A stretch of DNA of 44,722 nt from Mesorhizobium sp. LSHC420B00 (GCF_000503055.1 NZ_AYVY01000001.1:425730-470451); one strand, 5' to 3'; shown: positions 27,103 to 36,466, counted from the stretch's first letter. Numbers and translations: made by a program. Notes: a model not told the origin generated them from the sequence alone.

Positions 27103-28299
27103 TCAAAAAATCTCGCGCCAGGCGAAGTTGTCGACAAGGCTGTCAGCGAAGCGGCGCGCACGCCCGCTTTCGCAGGCAACAACCATCGCCTCGGCTGCTT
27201 CGCGATAGTCCAGTGCATGCGGATCAAGCTCTTCCCACGACCGCACCAGGATCTCGCCCACTAGGTCGCGGGCTTCTTCCAATGCCGATTTCAATGCGAA
27301 GAGGCGGCCGTCATTGGCGGCGAGTGAAACCGAAAGCAGGTCTTCGACCTCTTCTTCGGAAAGCTCACTCCTGAGATCACGAAAGTCACGCGGATCCAGA
27401 TCGGACAGCCCGCGTTCGAACAGCAGCACCTGGTAGATCTCGATAAGGATGTCGAAGAGTGCGCCCGCGAAGGGCTTGGAAAGGTCATGCACTTCCGTGC
27501 TGACGTCGCTCATCCGCAGCGAGTGGCTGAACCGTCGGACCTGCTTTTCGTCGGAGAGCTCGCCGAAGCGGTCCAGTTCGTTGTTGATCAGGAGGTTGCC
27601 GCGCGTGCGCCGCAAAAGCAAATCCAGCGCAGTATCGAAGTGCAGGAGCGAGATCAGCGCGATGAAATCGGCCACTGCCTCGTGGTAGGCGAAGTATTCA
27701 TGCGGCGGATCGAAACGGGGAACTCCCATGACGCCGAAAATCACCAGATGCCCGATCTCGTGTGCAACAGCATCGAAGTTGAGCGCGAAGGGCTGCGTGG
27801 TTCCGCGGGCCTCATCGATCCCCATCTCCAGAAAGCCGTAACCCGACTGGGCGTTGTCCCAGTTCAGCCGCGGCACAATCTCGAGACGCGGATAGGTCGG
27901 TTCGAAGAACCAGGGAATCTCGCGCCCCACATAGCTCTCGCAGATGTCGAGCACCCGCCGCACGCAAGCGTAGGCATGCGCCGCCTCGAACTCCGGTGTG
28001 CCCAGCGGAATGTTGTCGAAGTGCCCGTCTGGGCCGGCTACCGCAGGCGGCCTGAGGGCACCGGCGTAAGGAGGCAGGTAAGGAAACTGGTATGGCTGCT
28101 TTTCAAGCAACGGGTCGATCACATACATCCGTCGGTCGGCTGGCCCGGGGCCGATCGCGTCAGGCGGCGTGGAGACCCAAATCATCTCGGGCCGTTCGTA
28201 ACCCTGAATGAAAGGAGGTTGGGGAAAAACAAGAAAGCGTGTTCCAAGGCGCGAAGCCGCGGATCCAATACCCGACTGCCATCTTGCACTGGCGCCCAT
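27103..28299 (-). CDS. HEXXH metalloprotease-like protein
   Basis: A 398-residue protein with a zinc-protease signature: HEIGH at 180-184 (DAVAHEIGHLVIFG) and, 23 residues later, YHEAVADFIALI, where Glu207 fits the third gluzincin ligand and Asp211 the supporting residue of E-x3-D. The N-terminal 170 residues and the C-terminal half (DLSKPFAGALFDILIEIYQ; SELSEEEVEDLL) resemble the helical second lobe of thermolysin-like proteins, but no named family is certain. No signal peptide is seen, so it should be cytoplasmic. Third from the end of the YcaO operon, it could remove a leader peptide or cleave the modified product. Confidence 0.75.
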   Translation of the reverse strand: MGASARWQSGIGSAASRLGTRFLVFPQPPFIQGYERPEMIWVSTPPDAIGPGPADRRMYVIDPLLEKQPYQFPYLPPYAGALRPPAVAGPDGHFDNIPLGTPEFEAAHAYACVRRVLDICESYVGREIPWFFEPTYPRLEIVPRLNWDNAQSGYGFLEMGIDEARGTTQPFALNFDAVAHEIGHLVIFGVMGVPRFDPPHEYFAYHEAVADFIALISLLHFDTALDLLLRRTRGNLLINNELDRFGELSDEKQVRRFSHSLRMSDVSTEVHDLSKPFAGALFDILIEIYQVLLFERGLSDLDPRDFRDLRSELSEEEVEDLLSVSLAANDGRLFALKSALEEARDLVGEILVRSWEELDPHALDYREAAEAMVVACESGRARRFADSLVDNFAWREIF

Positions 28300-28352
28300 G
28301 CAGGCAGTCCCACCCCTCTCCTGAAAGGACAGTCTGAAGTATTCCTGTTAGA

Positions 28353-29141
28353 TCAAAATCCATCCCGTTCCGCAAGAACAGACCCAATGTCGTCGTCCCA
28401 CAGCCCGGCCGCGCCGAGGTCATAGGCCCAAGCTTCGGTCAGGGTGAAAGGCGGGGTCATCGGCGCATGCGCCAGAAGTTCAGGGCAGCATGCAAGTTTC
28501 GCCAGCAAGCCGGTTGCGTCTTCGCGTTTGCGGTCGATCGCCGATCGGGGGAGCCAGTCAGCAAGCCGATCCAGGGCCGTTGCGGATTTGCTGGGCAGAG
28601 AAGATCGCGCCTCCGCGAGCAGCCTCGGATAGCTGCGATCGACGAAGTGCGTGTCCCGCGCCAGCACTTCCAGAGATCGCCTTTCCACGGCGTTGATGAT
28701 GCCTGCTCGCAATGCCCGCTTTAGCGTAAGGCGTATGTTGATAAGCGCTTCGCTCAGGGCCGCCGCGCCGAGTTCAGTAGGACACATCGCTACCGCGACT
28801 TCATCGTCGTCGGCGAGCGGCGTCAACGCGTACCATCGGTAGATGAAGCCATGGCCCTGCATGCCGAACGCCGCCAGTTCAGCGGCGCGGAGCGCGCCCA
28901 TGCTTGCCGCCCCGAACACCGGAATTCCGTTTCCCAACGCCCACAGGATTTCCTTGTGACGAACTGCCGGTACCTTCCCGAACGAACCGTCGATGAGGAT
29001 TATCGCTTTCGGTTGATAGGCTCTCATTGCGCGGACGATCGAACCCTGTTCGGCGGGCGGTAGATAAACGGCGTCGAGGATGGCTGCCGCTTGGGCACGC
29101 GGCAGTGTCGGTCCGAGGAAAATGACCGGCTTGTCCGCCAT
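28353..29141 (-). CDS. TfuA-like protein
   Basis: A 262-residue TfuA-family protein, named after a gene of trifolitoxin biosynthesis. The core VIFLGPTLPRAQAAAILD, AIILIDGSFGKVPAVRHKEI and GIPVFGAASMGALRAAELAA is the conserved TfuA domain (about 5-125); the rest is helical. TfuA proteins pair with YcaO enzymes and are thought to deliver sulfide for thioamide formation, as in archaeal methyl-CoM reductase. The YcaO gene lies directly upstream with 2 bases between them. GAGGATAGGG precedes the ATG. The family assignment is firm; the chemistry here is inferred. Confidence 0.92.
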   Translation of the reverse strand: MADKPVIFLGPTLPRAQAAAILDAVYLPPAEQGSIVRAMRAYQPKAIILIDGSFGKVPAVRHKEILWALGNGIPVFGAASMGALRAAELAAFGMQGHGFIYRWYALTPLADDDEVAVAMCPTELGAAALSEALINIRLTLKRALRAGIINAVERRSLEVLARDTHFVDRSYPRLLAEARSSLPSKSATALDRLADWLPRSAIDRKREDATGLLAKLACCPELLAHAPMTPPFTLTEAWAYDLGAAGLWDDDIGSVLAERDGF

Positions 29142-29143
29142 CC

Positions 29144-30376
29144 CTATCCTCTGATGAGGTCTTTGAGCGGAGGGGCGACGAGACGGACAATCTCGATATC
29201 GGGATCCGTGCTGCTATGGAGCGGCACGACAAGGGCCGCCTGCGCTCCGGCGCGCCTTAGCGATTTGAGAACGGCGTCGAGCTTGCTGGCGCCTGAGGTC
29301 GGTCCGACGCTATCGGCGGGAAGCGTGGTGGCGTTCCCTGGCACCCGGAACGAGCGTCGACGCGTGTCCAGGTCCACTCGGTCGTACCACTCGGGATAAG
29401 CGGCACGTGTAATATCTTCACGGGCACCGGCGAGCGCGGTTACCCGGGCCTGTGCCGCCTCCATCAGTGCCTTGGCCAAGGCGCCATCATGGGTAAAGTC
29501 GCACGCAAACCCCTCGCCCGGCAGCGGCGCAATCTCCTGATGCGCTTCCGATTCCATTACGGCGCAGCGAAAGACCGGCAAATCATGATCGCCTGGGACG
29601 AGCCATATTCCGGCAACGAGATCCGCGGCTGCGAGGCTTGCCAGAATTCGCGACGAACGCGGACCGCCAATACGGGCGGGGTCGATACGAATTTCCGGAA
29701 AGGAACGTGGATACCGCTTGGCTCCTGCGATGCTCGCGCGCTCGATGATTTCTAGCGCTGCATGGGTGATCGCGGAAACTAGCGTTTGCCCGGCGGCGAG
29801 TCCGCGCGTGGATCGGGGAAACGCCACGGGATGCGGGGACGGAAGCGTGTAGATGGTATCGACCAGGGGGAGAGGAACTGGCAGCACCCGGCCGGTGAAA
29901 ATATCATAACCGTCGGTCCACTGGAGTTGCAGTTGATCCCAGCCGGCGTCGAAGTCATGGACTCGGCAGCCGGCATAGAGGGCCCGAATCTCTTCTCCCA
30001 GAACGCGCGCGCTTGCGATCCTGATGCGCTCATGCGAGACCTGCTCCGCTGCCCATCCTTCGAGCGCTTCCATCAGTGCCCCGGCCGCTGCCTCTATGAG
30101 GGTTTCACCCTTGCCCTGGGAGACAGCGTTGGAGAGCGACAATGGCCGCACGGCTTGAGCAACCGCCACGCCGGCGCGATCAAGGCGGGTCAACGATCCG
30201 ATCCGCGTTATGCCAAAACGTCTCCGGACGGAGAAAAGCCCGCGGGCGAGCTTCTCGGTGGCTGCGGAGTCTGTGCACTGGGCATCGCCAAGGGCGGAGA
30301 GTTCGCGGTCGAGCCTAAGACCGATCTCATTCGCAGGAATGGCAAGCGCCTGCGCAAAGCCGGTGTCGGACTTCAC
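29144..30376 (-). CDS. YcaO family protein (TfuA-associated)
   Basis: A 410-residue ATP-dependent enzyme that phosphorylates peptide amides, allowing azoline or thioamide formation. ATP/Mg-binding stretches are GKGETLIEAAAGALMEALEG (88-107) and RGLAAGQTLVSAITHAALEI (191-210) with IIERAS following; a third, LMEAAQARVTALAGAREDI, lies near 320. It begins within the last codons of the cyclase/ATPase gene (ATGA overlap) and is followed by tfuA, so expression is tightly coupled. The C-terminus ends LVAPPLKDLIRG, not the PxPxP of azoline-forming YcaOs, which with TfuA favours thioamidation. The substrate is unknown. Confidence 0.92.
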   Translation of the reverse strand: MKSDTGFAQALAIPANEIGLRLDRELSALGDAQCTDSAATEKLARGLFSVRRRFGITRIGSLTRLDRAGVAVAQAVRPLSLSNAVSQGKGETLIEAAAGALMEALEGWAAEQVSHERIRIASARVLGEEIRALYAGCRVHDFDAGWDQLQLQWTDGYDIFTGRVLPVPLPLVDTIYTLPSPHPVAFPRSTRGLAAGQTLVSAITHAALEIIERASIAGAKRYPRSFPEIRIDPARIGGPRSSRILASLAAADLVAGIWLVPGDHDLPVFRCAVMESEAHQEIAPLPGEGFACDFTHDGALAKALMEAAQARVTALAGAREDITRAAYPEWYDRVDLDTRRRSFRVPGNATTLPADSVGPTSGASKLDAVLKSLRRAGAQAALVVPLHSSTDPDIEIVRLVAPPLKDLIRG

Positions 30377-33300
30377 AGCCGGAGCCGATCGAGGTCCAGC
30401 CGCACGCGTGACGCCAGGGGTGCGGCCCGCTGTTCGGTGCTGACTTCGAGCGCTCGACGAAGGTCGGCCATCACCGCCTCCTGCGATTCGCCAAGGGTAT
30501 GACGGAGCACACCGCGCTGCCGTAGCAACTCAGCAAGCCAGAACACTTGCCCACTGCTGGTCGAAGCCGCGATGATGCTATCCAGTATCGACAAGGCCTC
30601 GTCGTTGCGTCCAGCGCGTTCTAACAACTCCGAACGCATGCCCTCAAAAACGGGGGCACCCTCGTAGGTCGCGATCTCGCGCCAGCGTGTCAGCTCGGTT
30701 TCGAATGCCACTACGCCAGCTGCTGCGTCCCCGCTCATACCCTGCGCCCAGGCACGGAACAGCGCCGCCTTGGCGAGTACACCCGGCGTTGCCCGCCCGA
30801 GTTCTCCGATCCTTTCGGAGACCGCAATCACACCGGGATGGTCGTTTCGATATCGTTTCAGCTCGATCTCGAACTCCAGTGCATGCAACATGCTGTTCGG
30901 ATGATTGATGTGCTCGGCCCATCGTTTGGCAGCGATTATACTTTCGGAAGCCCCATTGTCGTCGCCTACGAACCACAGGGAGAACGCACGTTCGCCCAGG
31001 CCGCAGACCTTGGCGTCATGACCTCCGTAACGGCCGCGGTTGAAACATGCGCGATCCTCGTCGTAAAGAACGAGACCCTGCTCGACGCATTTTAGGCAGT
31101 GCGAATGCAGCCCGGCATCAATGTTGGTCGCCCATGCGCAATGCAGCGACTGAAGCCGGACCTCAGGATCTGCAGAGCCTTCAAGGTCCTGCACGAGGAT
31201 GTCGGATCTTGCGCGCTGTGTCTGGTAGTCGGGCGCAGTGAACCACCAACCCCAGTAAAGCGGGAACCATTCTGCACGATCCCGATCCTTAACCGTGGCG
31301 CACAGCGATACGCCGCGCTCATAGATCGCACGCGCTTGCTTGCTGCCTCTACCGAAAAGCGCTGCAACGACCGGCCCGCGAACTGTGAGGAGGCGAAGCA
31401 GCTGCTCATTCGACTCGGCATTCCTGCCGGCCTGAGCGAGTTGTTTCTCAGCGAAATCCAGCAGGTTTTCTGCCTCCTGCATTGCTGACCGAACATCGCA
31501 AGCCTCTGCCGCCTGAATAGCGTGGCGCGCCGCCTGCACAGGCTGTCCGGCCTGCCCGAAATGCCATGCCATCGTCTCGTCGGAGAGCGGCGGAACAACA
31601 CCTGATTGAATGAGATTTACAACGCTTGTGTGGATTTCCTGCCGCTCGGATTTCAGGAGGCTTTCGTAGGCCGCTTCCTGGATCAGCACGTGGCGGAAGC
31701 GAATTTCCATACCGCCAGACTTCCGACGGACAATCCCGGCTTGGACAAGACCTTCGATTGCTTCGTCCAGAGGTATGGCAAGAGGCCCAAGTTCAAGCAC
31801 ACAAGCCAGCAGTTTCCGTCGGAACTGTCGCCCTAGGACGCTTGCGATTTGGGCGACACGTCTCAATGGCCCCAAGCTGGCGAGGCGGGCTGCGAGAAGA
31901 TCCCGGAGATCCAGAATGCTATCCGCACGAAGCAACGCCTCCAATCCGGCCCGATCTGGCAAGCCAGCCTTCGCTCGTTCACGGATCCAAAGCGCCAGCT
32001 GTTCGGCAAACAGGGGCACGCCATCGCTCTTCTCGTAGATAAAGGCGACCAGTTCATCTGGTGGCGAATAATCCTCCCAGATCGTGCTGAGCAGCTCCGC
32101 GGTAGCTTGAGCAGTCAGGCCAGACAAGGCGACGGCAAGCACGTTTGGATCGCCGAAACCGTCCGGCGCGATAGCCTCGCGCGACGTTACTGCGGCAAGA
32201 ATCGGCCGTGTTTCGATCCACCGGCTCAGCTTGGCGACAAGTGCTTTGGTGAGCGTGTCTGCCCAGTGAACGTCCTCGATTATCAGGAGGAGCGGTCCAA
32301 GAACGGACGGCGACGTCAGAAGTGACAGCATGGCCTCGACAACACGCGCCCTGATCTCCTCGTTCGAGAGATCGACCTGCCAGGCTTGGCCAGCGCCCCC
32401 CTCCGTCTCGCCCGCGACAAGGAATGTGATGATCTCGGCATTCAACGCGCCAAGTTCCGAGCCATGTGACCGCAGGTAGCGCGTGACCGCATCCCGATCC
32501 GGGTCGGCGTTGCCGGTCGCGTCTGCGATTGCCTTTCTGAGAGGTTCTAGAAACGGGTGCAGCGGTTCCGAATTGCCGCGCGGCTGACATTGAAACACCA
32601 GGGTCCGCACACCCTTAGCGGCAAGATCACGGCGGAACTCGGCGATCAGCCGGGATTTTCCGATCCCGGGGTCGCCATGGAGAAGAATGAACTGGCCATT
32701 GCCGTTTGCGGCTCTAACCCAACGCCGGCCACACAATTCAAGCTCGTCTTCGCGACCGATTAGCGGCGCGGAAACGCGCCGATACGCTGTGAAGCGGTCG
32801 AACTGCTGCCGGCGAGTTAATGGCCGCCACAAAAGTACCGGTTCGCCAAATCCTTTCAGGTGCCTTGGACCGATCTCCTCGAATTCGAACGCGCCCATGG
32901 TAAGCCGATAGGTGGCTTCTGCGACAGCAACACTGTTCGGCGCTGCTTCGGACTGGATGCGCGCAGCCAGTGCCGGCGCGACGCCAATAATCTCGGTGGC
33001 GCCCGGAAGGTTCGTTTTCGAAGCGTCAGCGATGACGACCACACCTGTGGTGATGCCGACCCTTACCTTGAGGCTGGATTCGGACTGTCTCGCCAGTTTC
33101 TCGCACCACTCGACAATTTCGATTGCCGACGCGACCGCACATTCGGCGGCATCTTCCCTGGACTCGGGAAAGCCGAAATAGGCGCAGCCGCCGTCGCCAT
33201 GAACCCGCTCGAGGTAGCCATTGTAGTCGCTGATCAATGCAGCCGCTCCATTGTGGAGCGAACGTTGCATAGCGCCGAATTCTTCGGGGTCCAGCTGATT

Positions 33301-33399
33301 TAGCAGAGTGGTCGAACCAACAATGTCATAGTACAGCGCGGTCACATGCCTGCGCTCCCCTGCAAGCGACCCGGTCTGAACTCGTTCCCTGGTGGTCAT
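30373..33399 (-). CDS. cyclase-domain / AAA ATPase / TPR regulator
   Basis: A 1008-residue signalling protein heading the YcaO operon. Residues about 15-195 are a class III nucleotide cyclase domain: metal Asp25 (YYDIVGST) and Asp69 (HGDGG) are present, but the usual V-N-x-A-A-R reads PALAARIQ (142-149), losing the Asn, so activity may be reduced. An AAA/STAND-type ATPase follows, with Walker A GDPGIGKS (242-249) and Walker B LLLIIEDVHWAD. The C-terminal half is TPR-like helical repeats. There is no DNA-binding domain, so it may sense a ligand and act through cyclic nucleotide or protein contacts. The ATG follows AGGAC. Confidence 0.9.
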   Translation of the reverse strand: MTTRERVQTGSLAGERRHVTALYYDIVGSTTLLNQLDPEEFGAMQRSLHNGAAALISDYNGYLERVHGDGGCAYFGFPESREDAAECAVASAIEIVEWCEKLARQSESSLKVRVGITTGVVVIADASKTNLPGATEIIGVAPALAARIQSEAAPNSVAVAEATYRLTMGAFEFEEIGPRHLKGFGEPVLLWRPLTRRQQFDRFTAYRRVSAPLIGREDELELCGRRWVRAANGNGQFILLHGDPGIGKSRLIAEFRRDLAAKGVRTLVFQCQPRGNSEPLHPFLEPLRKAIADATGNADPDRDAVTRYLRSHGSELGALNAEIITFLVAGETEGGAGQAWQVDLSNEEIRARVVEAMLSLLTSPSVLGPLLLIIEDVHWADTLTKALVAKLSRWIETRPILAAVTSREAIAPDGFGDPNVLAVALSGLTAQATAELLSTIWEDYSPPDELVAFIYEKSDGVPLFAEQLALWIRERAKAGLPDRAGLEALLRADSILDLRDLLAARLASLGPLRRVAQIASVLGRQFRRKLLACVLELGPLAIPLDEAIEGLVQAGIVRRKSGGMEIRFRHVLIQEAAYESLLKSERQEIHTSVVNLIQSGVVPPLSDETMAWHFGQAGQPVQAARHAIQAAEACDVRSAMQEAENLLDFAEKQLAQAGRNAESNEQLLRLLTVRGPVVAALFGRGSKQARAIYERGVSLCATVKDRDRAEWFPLYWGWWFTAPDYQTQRARSDILVQDLEGSADPEVRLQSLHCAWATNIDAGLHSHCLKCVEQGLVLYDEDRACFNRGRYGGHDAKVCGLGERAFSLWFVGDDNGASESIIAAKRWAEHINHPNSMLHALEFEIELKRYRNDHPGVIAVSERIGELGRATPGVLAKAALFRAWAQGMSGDAAAGVVAFETELTRWREIATYEGAPVFEGMRSELLERAGRNDEALSILDSIIAASTSSGQVFWLAELLRQRGVLRHTLGESQEAVMADLRRALEVSTEQRAAPLASRVRLDLDRLRL

Positions 33400-34049
33400 C
33401 GGACGTCCTGCAACACGCTGAGAGAGCCACGCGGCTTTCTCGGATGTTATCGAAGCTCCATCGTGAGCACTAAGGCTTAGAATAGTCCCATTGGCAACGG
33501 CATAATGGGTTCCTAGCCCACCCGTCTGCTATCCGTTCGCAATCCAGTCGTGATCATCAACGCGGGCTTTCAGTTCGCTGCAACGACAGGAATGGGGTGC
33601 CTCTAGCCTAACAGGAGTGTCGGCTGGAGGAGCGCGCGTGCGGTCCACGTTTGGCGCAATCACGTCTCCAGCGCGCTCACTGGCAACGTCCGCTTCCGGG
33701 ATAGGGCCGCGTCTCCGGAATGTCTTAGATTAGGAGCAAACCGGTCGTCCACAGCTCAAATCATGAAGTCGGCTTGGGGTCATGAGCGTGACTTCGGCCG
33801 CTGGCCAACGAAACTTCCGCCAAAGGGTCATCTTCCGCCGTGCCACACGGACACCAAGTGTCGTATTTTTTCACTGGCCCACGACCGCAAGGTCAAAGCG
33901 CTACAGCGTCCTTTGCACGTCCAAAGGACGCGCGGCACTGCTGAGCAACCGCTTTGTCCCCCGAACTGTCCGCTTTGAACGCTTGAAGGGGCACTGTGGC
34001 TGTGCGATAGGCACTCCACAAAGTAGAGAACCTTGCGGAGAGCGCTGAC
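33400..34049. other. 650-base gap between block A and fabI
   Basis: No supported gene. It must hold the promoter of the block A operon on the left and that of fabI on the right. The frames at 33763-33978 and 33782-34048 run through a hairpin repeat and have no family resemblance. The ribosome site of fabI (GGAGAG) is near 34037. Confidence 0.6.
33906..33931. repeat. rhizobial hairpin repeat
   Basis: GCGTCCTTTG (33906-33915) pairs perfectly with CAAAGGACGC (33922-33931) across six bases. Flanking GCGCTACA and GCGGCACTG suit a short palindromic repeat common in rhizobial intergenic DNA. It lacks a T-run, so it is not a standard terminator. Confidence 0.6.
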
Positions 34050-34868
34050 ATGGCGGGTGGACGGGGCCTTATGGCCGGCAAGCGCGGCCTTATCCTTGGC
34101 ATCGCCAACAATCGCTCGATCGCTTACGGCATCGCCAAGGCCTGTGTCGACCATGGCGCCGAGATCGCGCTGACCTATCAGGGCGAGGCGTTCAAGAAAC
34201 GCGTCGAGCCGCTTGCCGCGGAACTGGGCGCGCATGTCGCCGGCCATTGCGACGTGACCGACCCGGCCAGCCTTGATGCGGTGTTCGCCGATATCGACAG
34301 CCATTGGGGCAAGCTCGATTTCCTCGTCCACGCCATCGCCTTTTCCGACAAGGACGAGCTGACCGGCCGCTATGTCGAGACGACGCGCGACAATTTCCTG
34401 CGCACCATGGATATTTCGGTCTATTCCTTCACCACCATCGCCAAACGTGCCGAGGCGCTGATGACCGACGGCGGCTCGCTGCTGACGCTGACCTATTACG
34501 GCGCGGAAAAGGTGATGCCGCACTACAACGTCATGGGTGTCGCCAAGGCGGCACTCGAAGCCAGCGTGCGCTATCTGGCCGTCGATCTCGGCGCCAAGAA
34601 GATCCGTGTCAACGCGATCTCCGCCGGCCCGATCAAGACGCTTGCCGCATCCGGCATCGGCGATTTCCGCTACATCCTGAAGTGGAACGAATACAATTCC
34701 CCGTTGAAGCAGACGGTGACGCAGGAGGAGGTTGGCGATTCCGGCGTCTATTTCCTGTCCGACCTTTCGCGCGGTGTCACCGGCGAGATCCATCATGTCG
34801 ATTCCGGCTATCATGTCGTCGGCATGAAGGCGGTCGACGCGCCGGATATTTCTACCGTCAAGGACTGA
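34050..34868 (+). CDS. fabI: enoyl-[acyl-carrier-protein] reductase (NADH), FabI
   Basis: Last reductive step of the fatty-acid elongation cycle. The 272 residues have the FabI-type nucleotide fold (GKRGLILGIANNRSIAYGIA), the family stretch HAIAFSDKDEL and the catalytic Tyr159-x6-Lys166 (YNVMGVAK). NAISAGPIKTLAASGI is the substrate-loop region. GGAGAG lies about 10 bases upstream. A histidine phosphatase follows 31 bases later. This pair is core sequence lying between the two accessory YcaO blocks; a resistance role for fabI is not indicated. Confidence 0.96.
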   Translation: MAGGRGLMAGKRGLILGIANNRSIAYGIAKACVDHGAEIALTYQGEAFKKRVEPLAAELGAHVAGHCDVTDPASLDAVFADIDSHWGKLDFLVHAIAFSDKDELTGRYVETTRDNFLRTMDISVYSFTTIAKRAEALMTDGGSLLTLTYYGAEKVMPHYNVMGVAKAALEASVRYLAVDLGAKKIRVNAISAGPIKTLAASGIGDFRYILKWNEYNSPLKQTVTQEEVGDSGVYFLSDLSRGVTGEIHHVDSGYHVVGMKAVDAPDISTVKD

Positions 34869-34899
34869 CGCCGCCGCCTGACCTCTTCCGGAAGACCTG

Positions 34900-35487
34900 A
34901 TGTACCCGCTCGTCTATATCGTGCGCCACGGCCAGACGGCGTGGAACGCCGAGGCCCGGCTGCAGGGGCAGGCCGATACCGACCTCAACGAGCTTGGCCG
35001 CGAGCAGGCTAGCCGCAACGGGCGTAGGCTGGCCGAACTCATCGACAAGCCCGAAGATTTCGACTTTGTCGCCAGCCCGATGCGGCGCACGCGCGAGACG
35101 ATGGAGCGCCTGCGCGCGGCGATGAAGCTCGATCCGCACGCCTATCGTACCGAGCCGCTACTCGTAGAATTGAGCTTTGGCGACTGGCAGGGTTTCACCT
35201 TTGCCGAACTCGAGGCGAACGATCCCGGTTCGACCAGGCACCGCCGCCTCGATAAATGGAATTTCCAGCCGCCCGGCGAGGGCGCCGAAAGCTATCAGAT
35301 GCTGCTCGAACGGGTGAAGCCGTGGTTCGACGCGCTCGATCGCCAGACGGTCTGCGTGACCCATGGTGGCGTCATGCGCGCGCTGTTCCGCTTCGTGCTG
35401 GGGATGTCCGAACAAGATGCGGTCAGCATGGAAGTGCCGCAGGACCGCCTGCTCAGGCTGGACGGCTGGCGCCTGGAGTGGCTTTAG
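34900..35487 (+). CDS. histidine phosphatase (phosphoglycerate-mutase-like)
   Basis: A 195-residue member of the histidine phosphatase superfamily. The phospho-accepting His10 is in VRHGQTAWN, with an Arg/Glu-rich region (SPMRRTRETMERLRAAM) and the second catalytic His in VTHGGVMRALF. Such short proteins are phosphatases acting on sugar phosphates, cobalamin intermediates or other small molecules; true mutase activity cannot be told. It is co-directional with fabI and, to my recollection, next to aroC in related genomes, where block B now intervenes. Confidence 0.9.
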   Translation: MYPLVYIVRHGQTAWNAEARLQGQADTDLNELGREQASRNGRRLAELIDKPEDFDFVASPMRRTRETMERLRAAMKLDPHAYRTEPLLVELSFGDWQGFTFAELEANDPGSTRHRRLDKWNFQPPGEGAESYQMLLERVKPWFDALDRQTVCVTHGGVMRALFRFVLGMSEQDAVSMEVPQDRLLRLDGWRLEWL

Positions 35488-35563
35488 TCGTGAGCTTTCG
35501 AGAGATTGAAGCAGAATGCGATCTCGCGCTGAATCGGCGACAGAGGCGCGTAGGCGAAGTTGA

Positions 35564-36466
35564 TCACGCCGGGATCGTCGCTGGCCTGAGAACCGGGACA
35601 AACCGTTCTCGACCGGCCCTGACATATTGCCCAACAGGTCCGGTCTCACGCGCAAGGCGCGCGAAGAGCAACTGGATGAGGGCACGCAGCTCAGGCGAAG
35701 GTGTGCTACCGCATGATGCGCGAAGTGTCCGCTCGTAGCAGGAGTAATCCTCGATCGCGCCAGCAACATCGTCTTGGGCGATGTCGCCCTGAATGAGCGC
35801 CTTGTAGATTCTCACAGAGTCGGGGTAAAAATCGAGCGCCCGCAAATAGATAGTCCGGGCTTTCCCAGGATCGTTGCGAGCCTCGCAGTGCTTGCCGATG
35901 CGGATCGCGAGTTCGATCACGTCGCGGCGCACGCGTTCAGCGGCCGGCAAGCACCAGGCGGCAATACGCTCGTGCAGAAAGAGAGGCCCCGGGAACAGGA
36001 GGAAGAGCCGCTCCAGCTCCGGTTCAGTCACGGCATTCGAGGCCAGAGCCCGTTTGAGGCGCGCCTCCCAATCGGCCAAATCCACCCAAACCCTGTCTGC
36101 GGCGAGGCGCAGCTTGCCCTCCCTCTGAATCACCAGGTCCGTCTGGCCGAGCAATTTGCGCAGACGGTGGAGCGCCTGATCGCAGGCAGCCTTCGCCTGG
36201 TCGCCGTCAAGGTCGGGCCAGAGCCAGTCCTGCAGGCCTTCGAGCGGGCAGACTTGGCCCTGGGAGATGGCCAAGGCACGAAGAATGTCGAGGGCCCGCG
36301 TCGGTGGCTTGGCGCCAAGGTCCAGTGCCGAACCGTCACGTTCAAGCCGGAACCCGCCGAGAACATACACCTTGATCGGCCAAGACAAGCTTGCCGGACG
36401 CCGCAGGGACGCAGCCAGCTGGTGGTTGCGGGTCATGGACCGGCAAAACTCGAACTGAGCATTCAT
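35564..36466 (-). CDS. SARP-like transcriptional activator (BTAD domain)
   Basis: A 300-residue regulator of the AfsR/DnrI/SARP kind. Residues about 30-115 are an OmpR-type winged helix (VYVLGGFRLERDGSALDL; AACDQALHRLRKLLG). From about 120 a bacterial transcriptional activation domain of TPR-like helices follows (GKARTIYLRALDFYPDSVRI; GAIEDYSCYERTLRA). SARPs drive antibiotic clusters in actinomycetes and are less usual in Alphaproteobacteria. ATG 36466 has GGGGAG about 9 bases upstream, and an upstream 55-codon frame overlaps it (ATGA). It is likely to control block B. Confidence 0.85.
   Translation of the reverse strand: MNAQFEFCRSMTRNHQLAASLRRPASLSWPIKVYVLGGFRLERDGSALDLGAKPPTRALDILRALAISQGQVCPLEGLQDWLWPDLDGDQAKAACDQALHRLRKLLGQTDLVIQREGKLRLAADRVWVDLADWEARLKRALASNAVTEPELERLFLLFPGPLFLHERIAAWCLPAAERVRRDVIELAIRIGKHCEARNDPGKARTIYLRALDFYPDSVRIYKALIQGDIAQDDVAGAIEDYSCYERTLRASCGSTPSPELRALIQLLFARLARETGPVGQYVRAGRERFVPVLRPATIPA

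Noticed and set aside
34050..34868. fabI as a self-resistance gene of the YcaO system
   Set aside because: The enzyme has the normal catalytic residues and sits with a histidine phosphatase in what looks like core order; nothing links it to a fatty-acid-targeting product.
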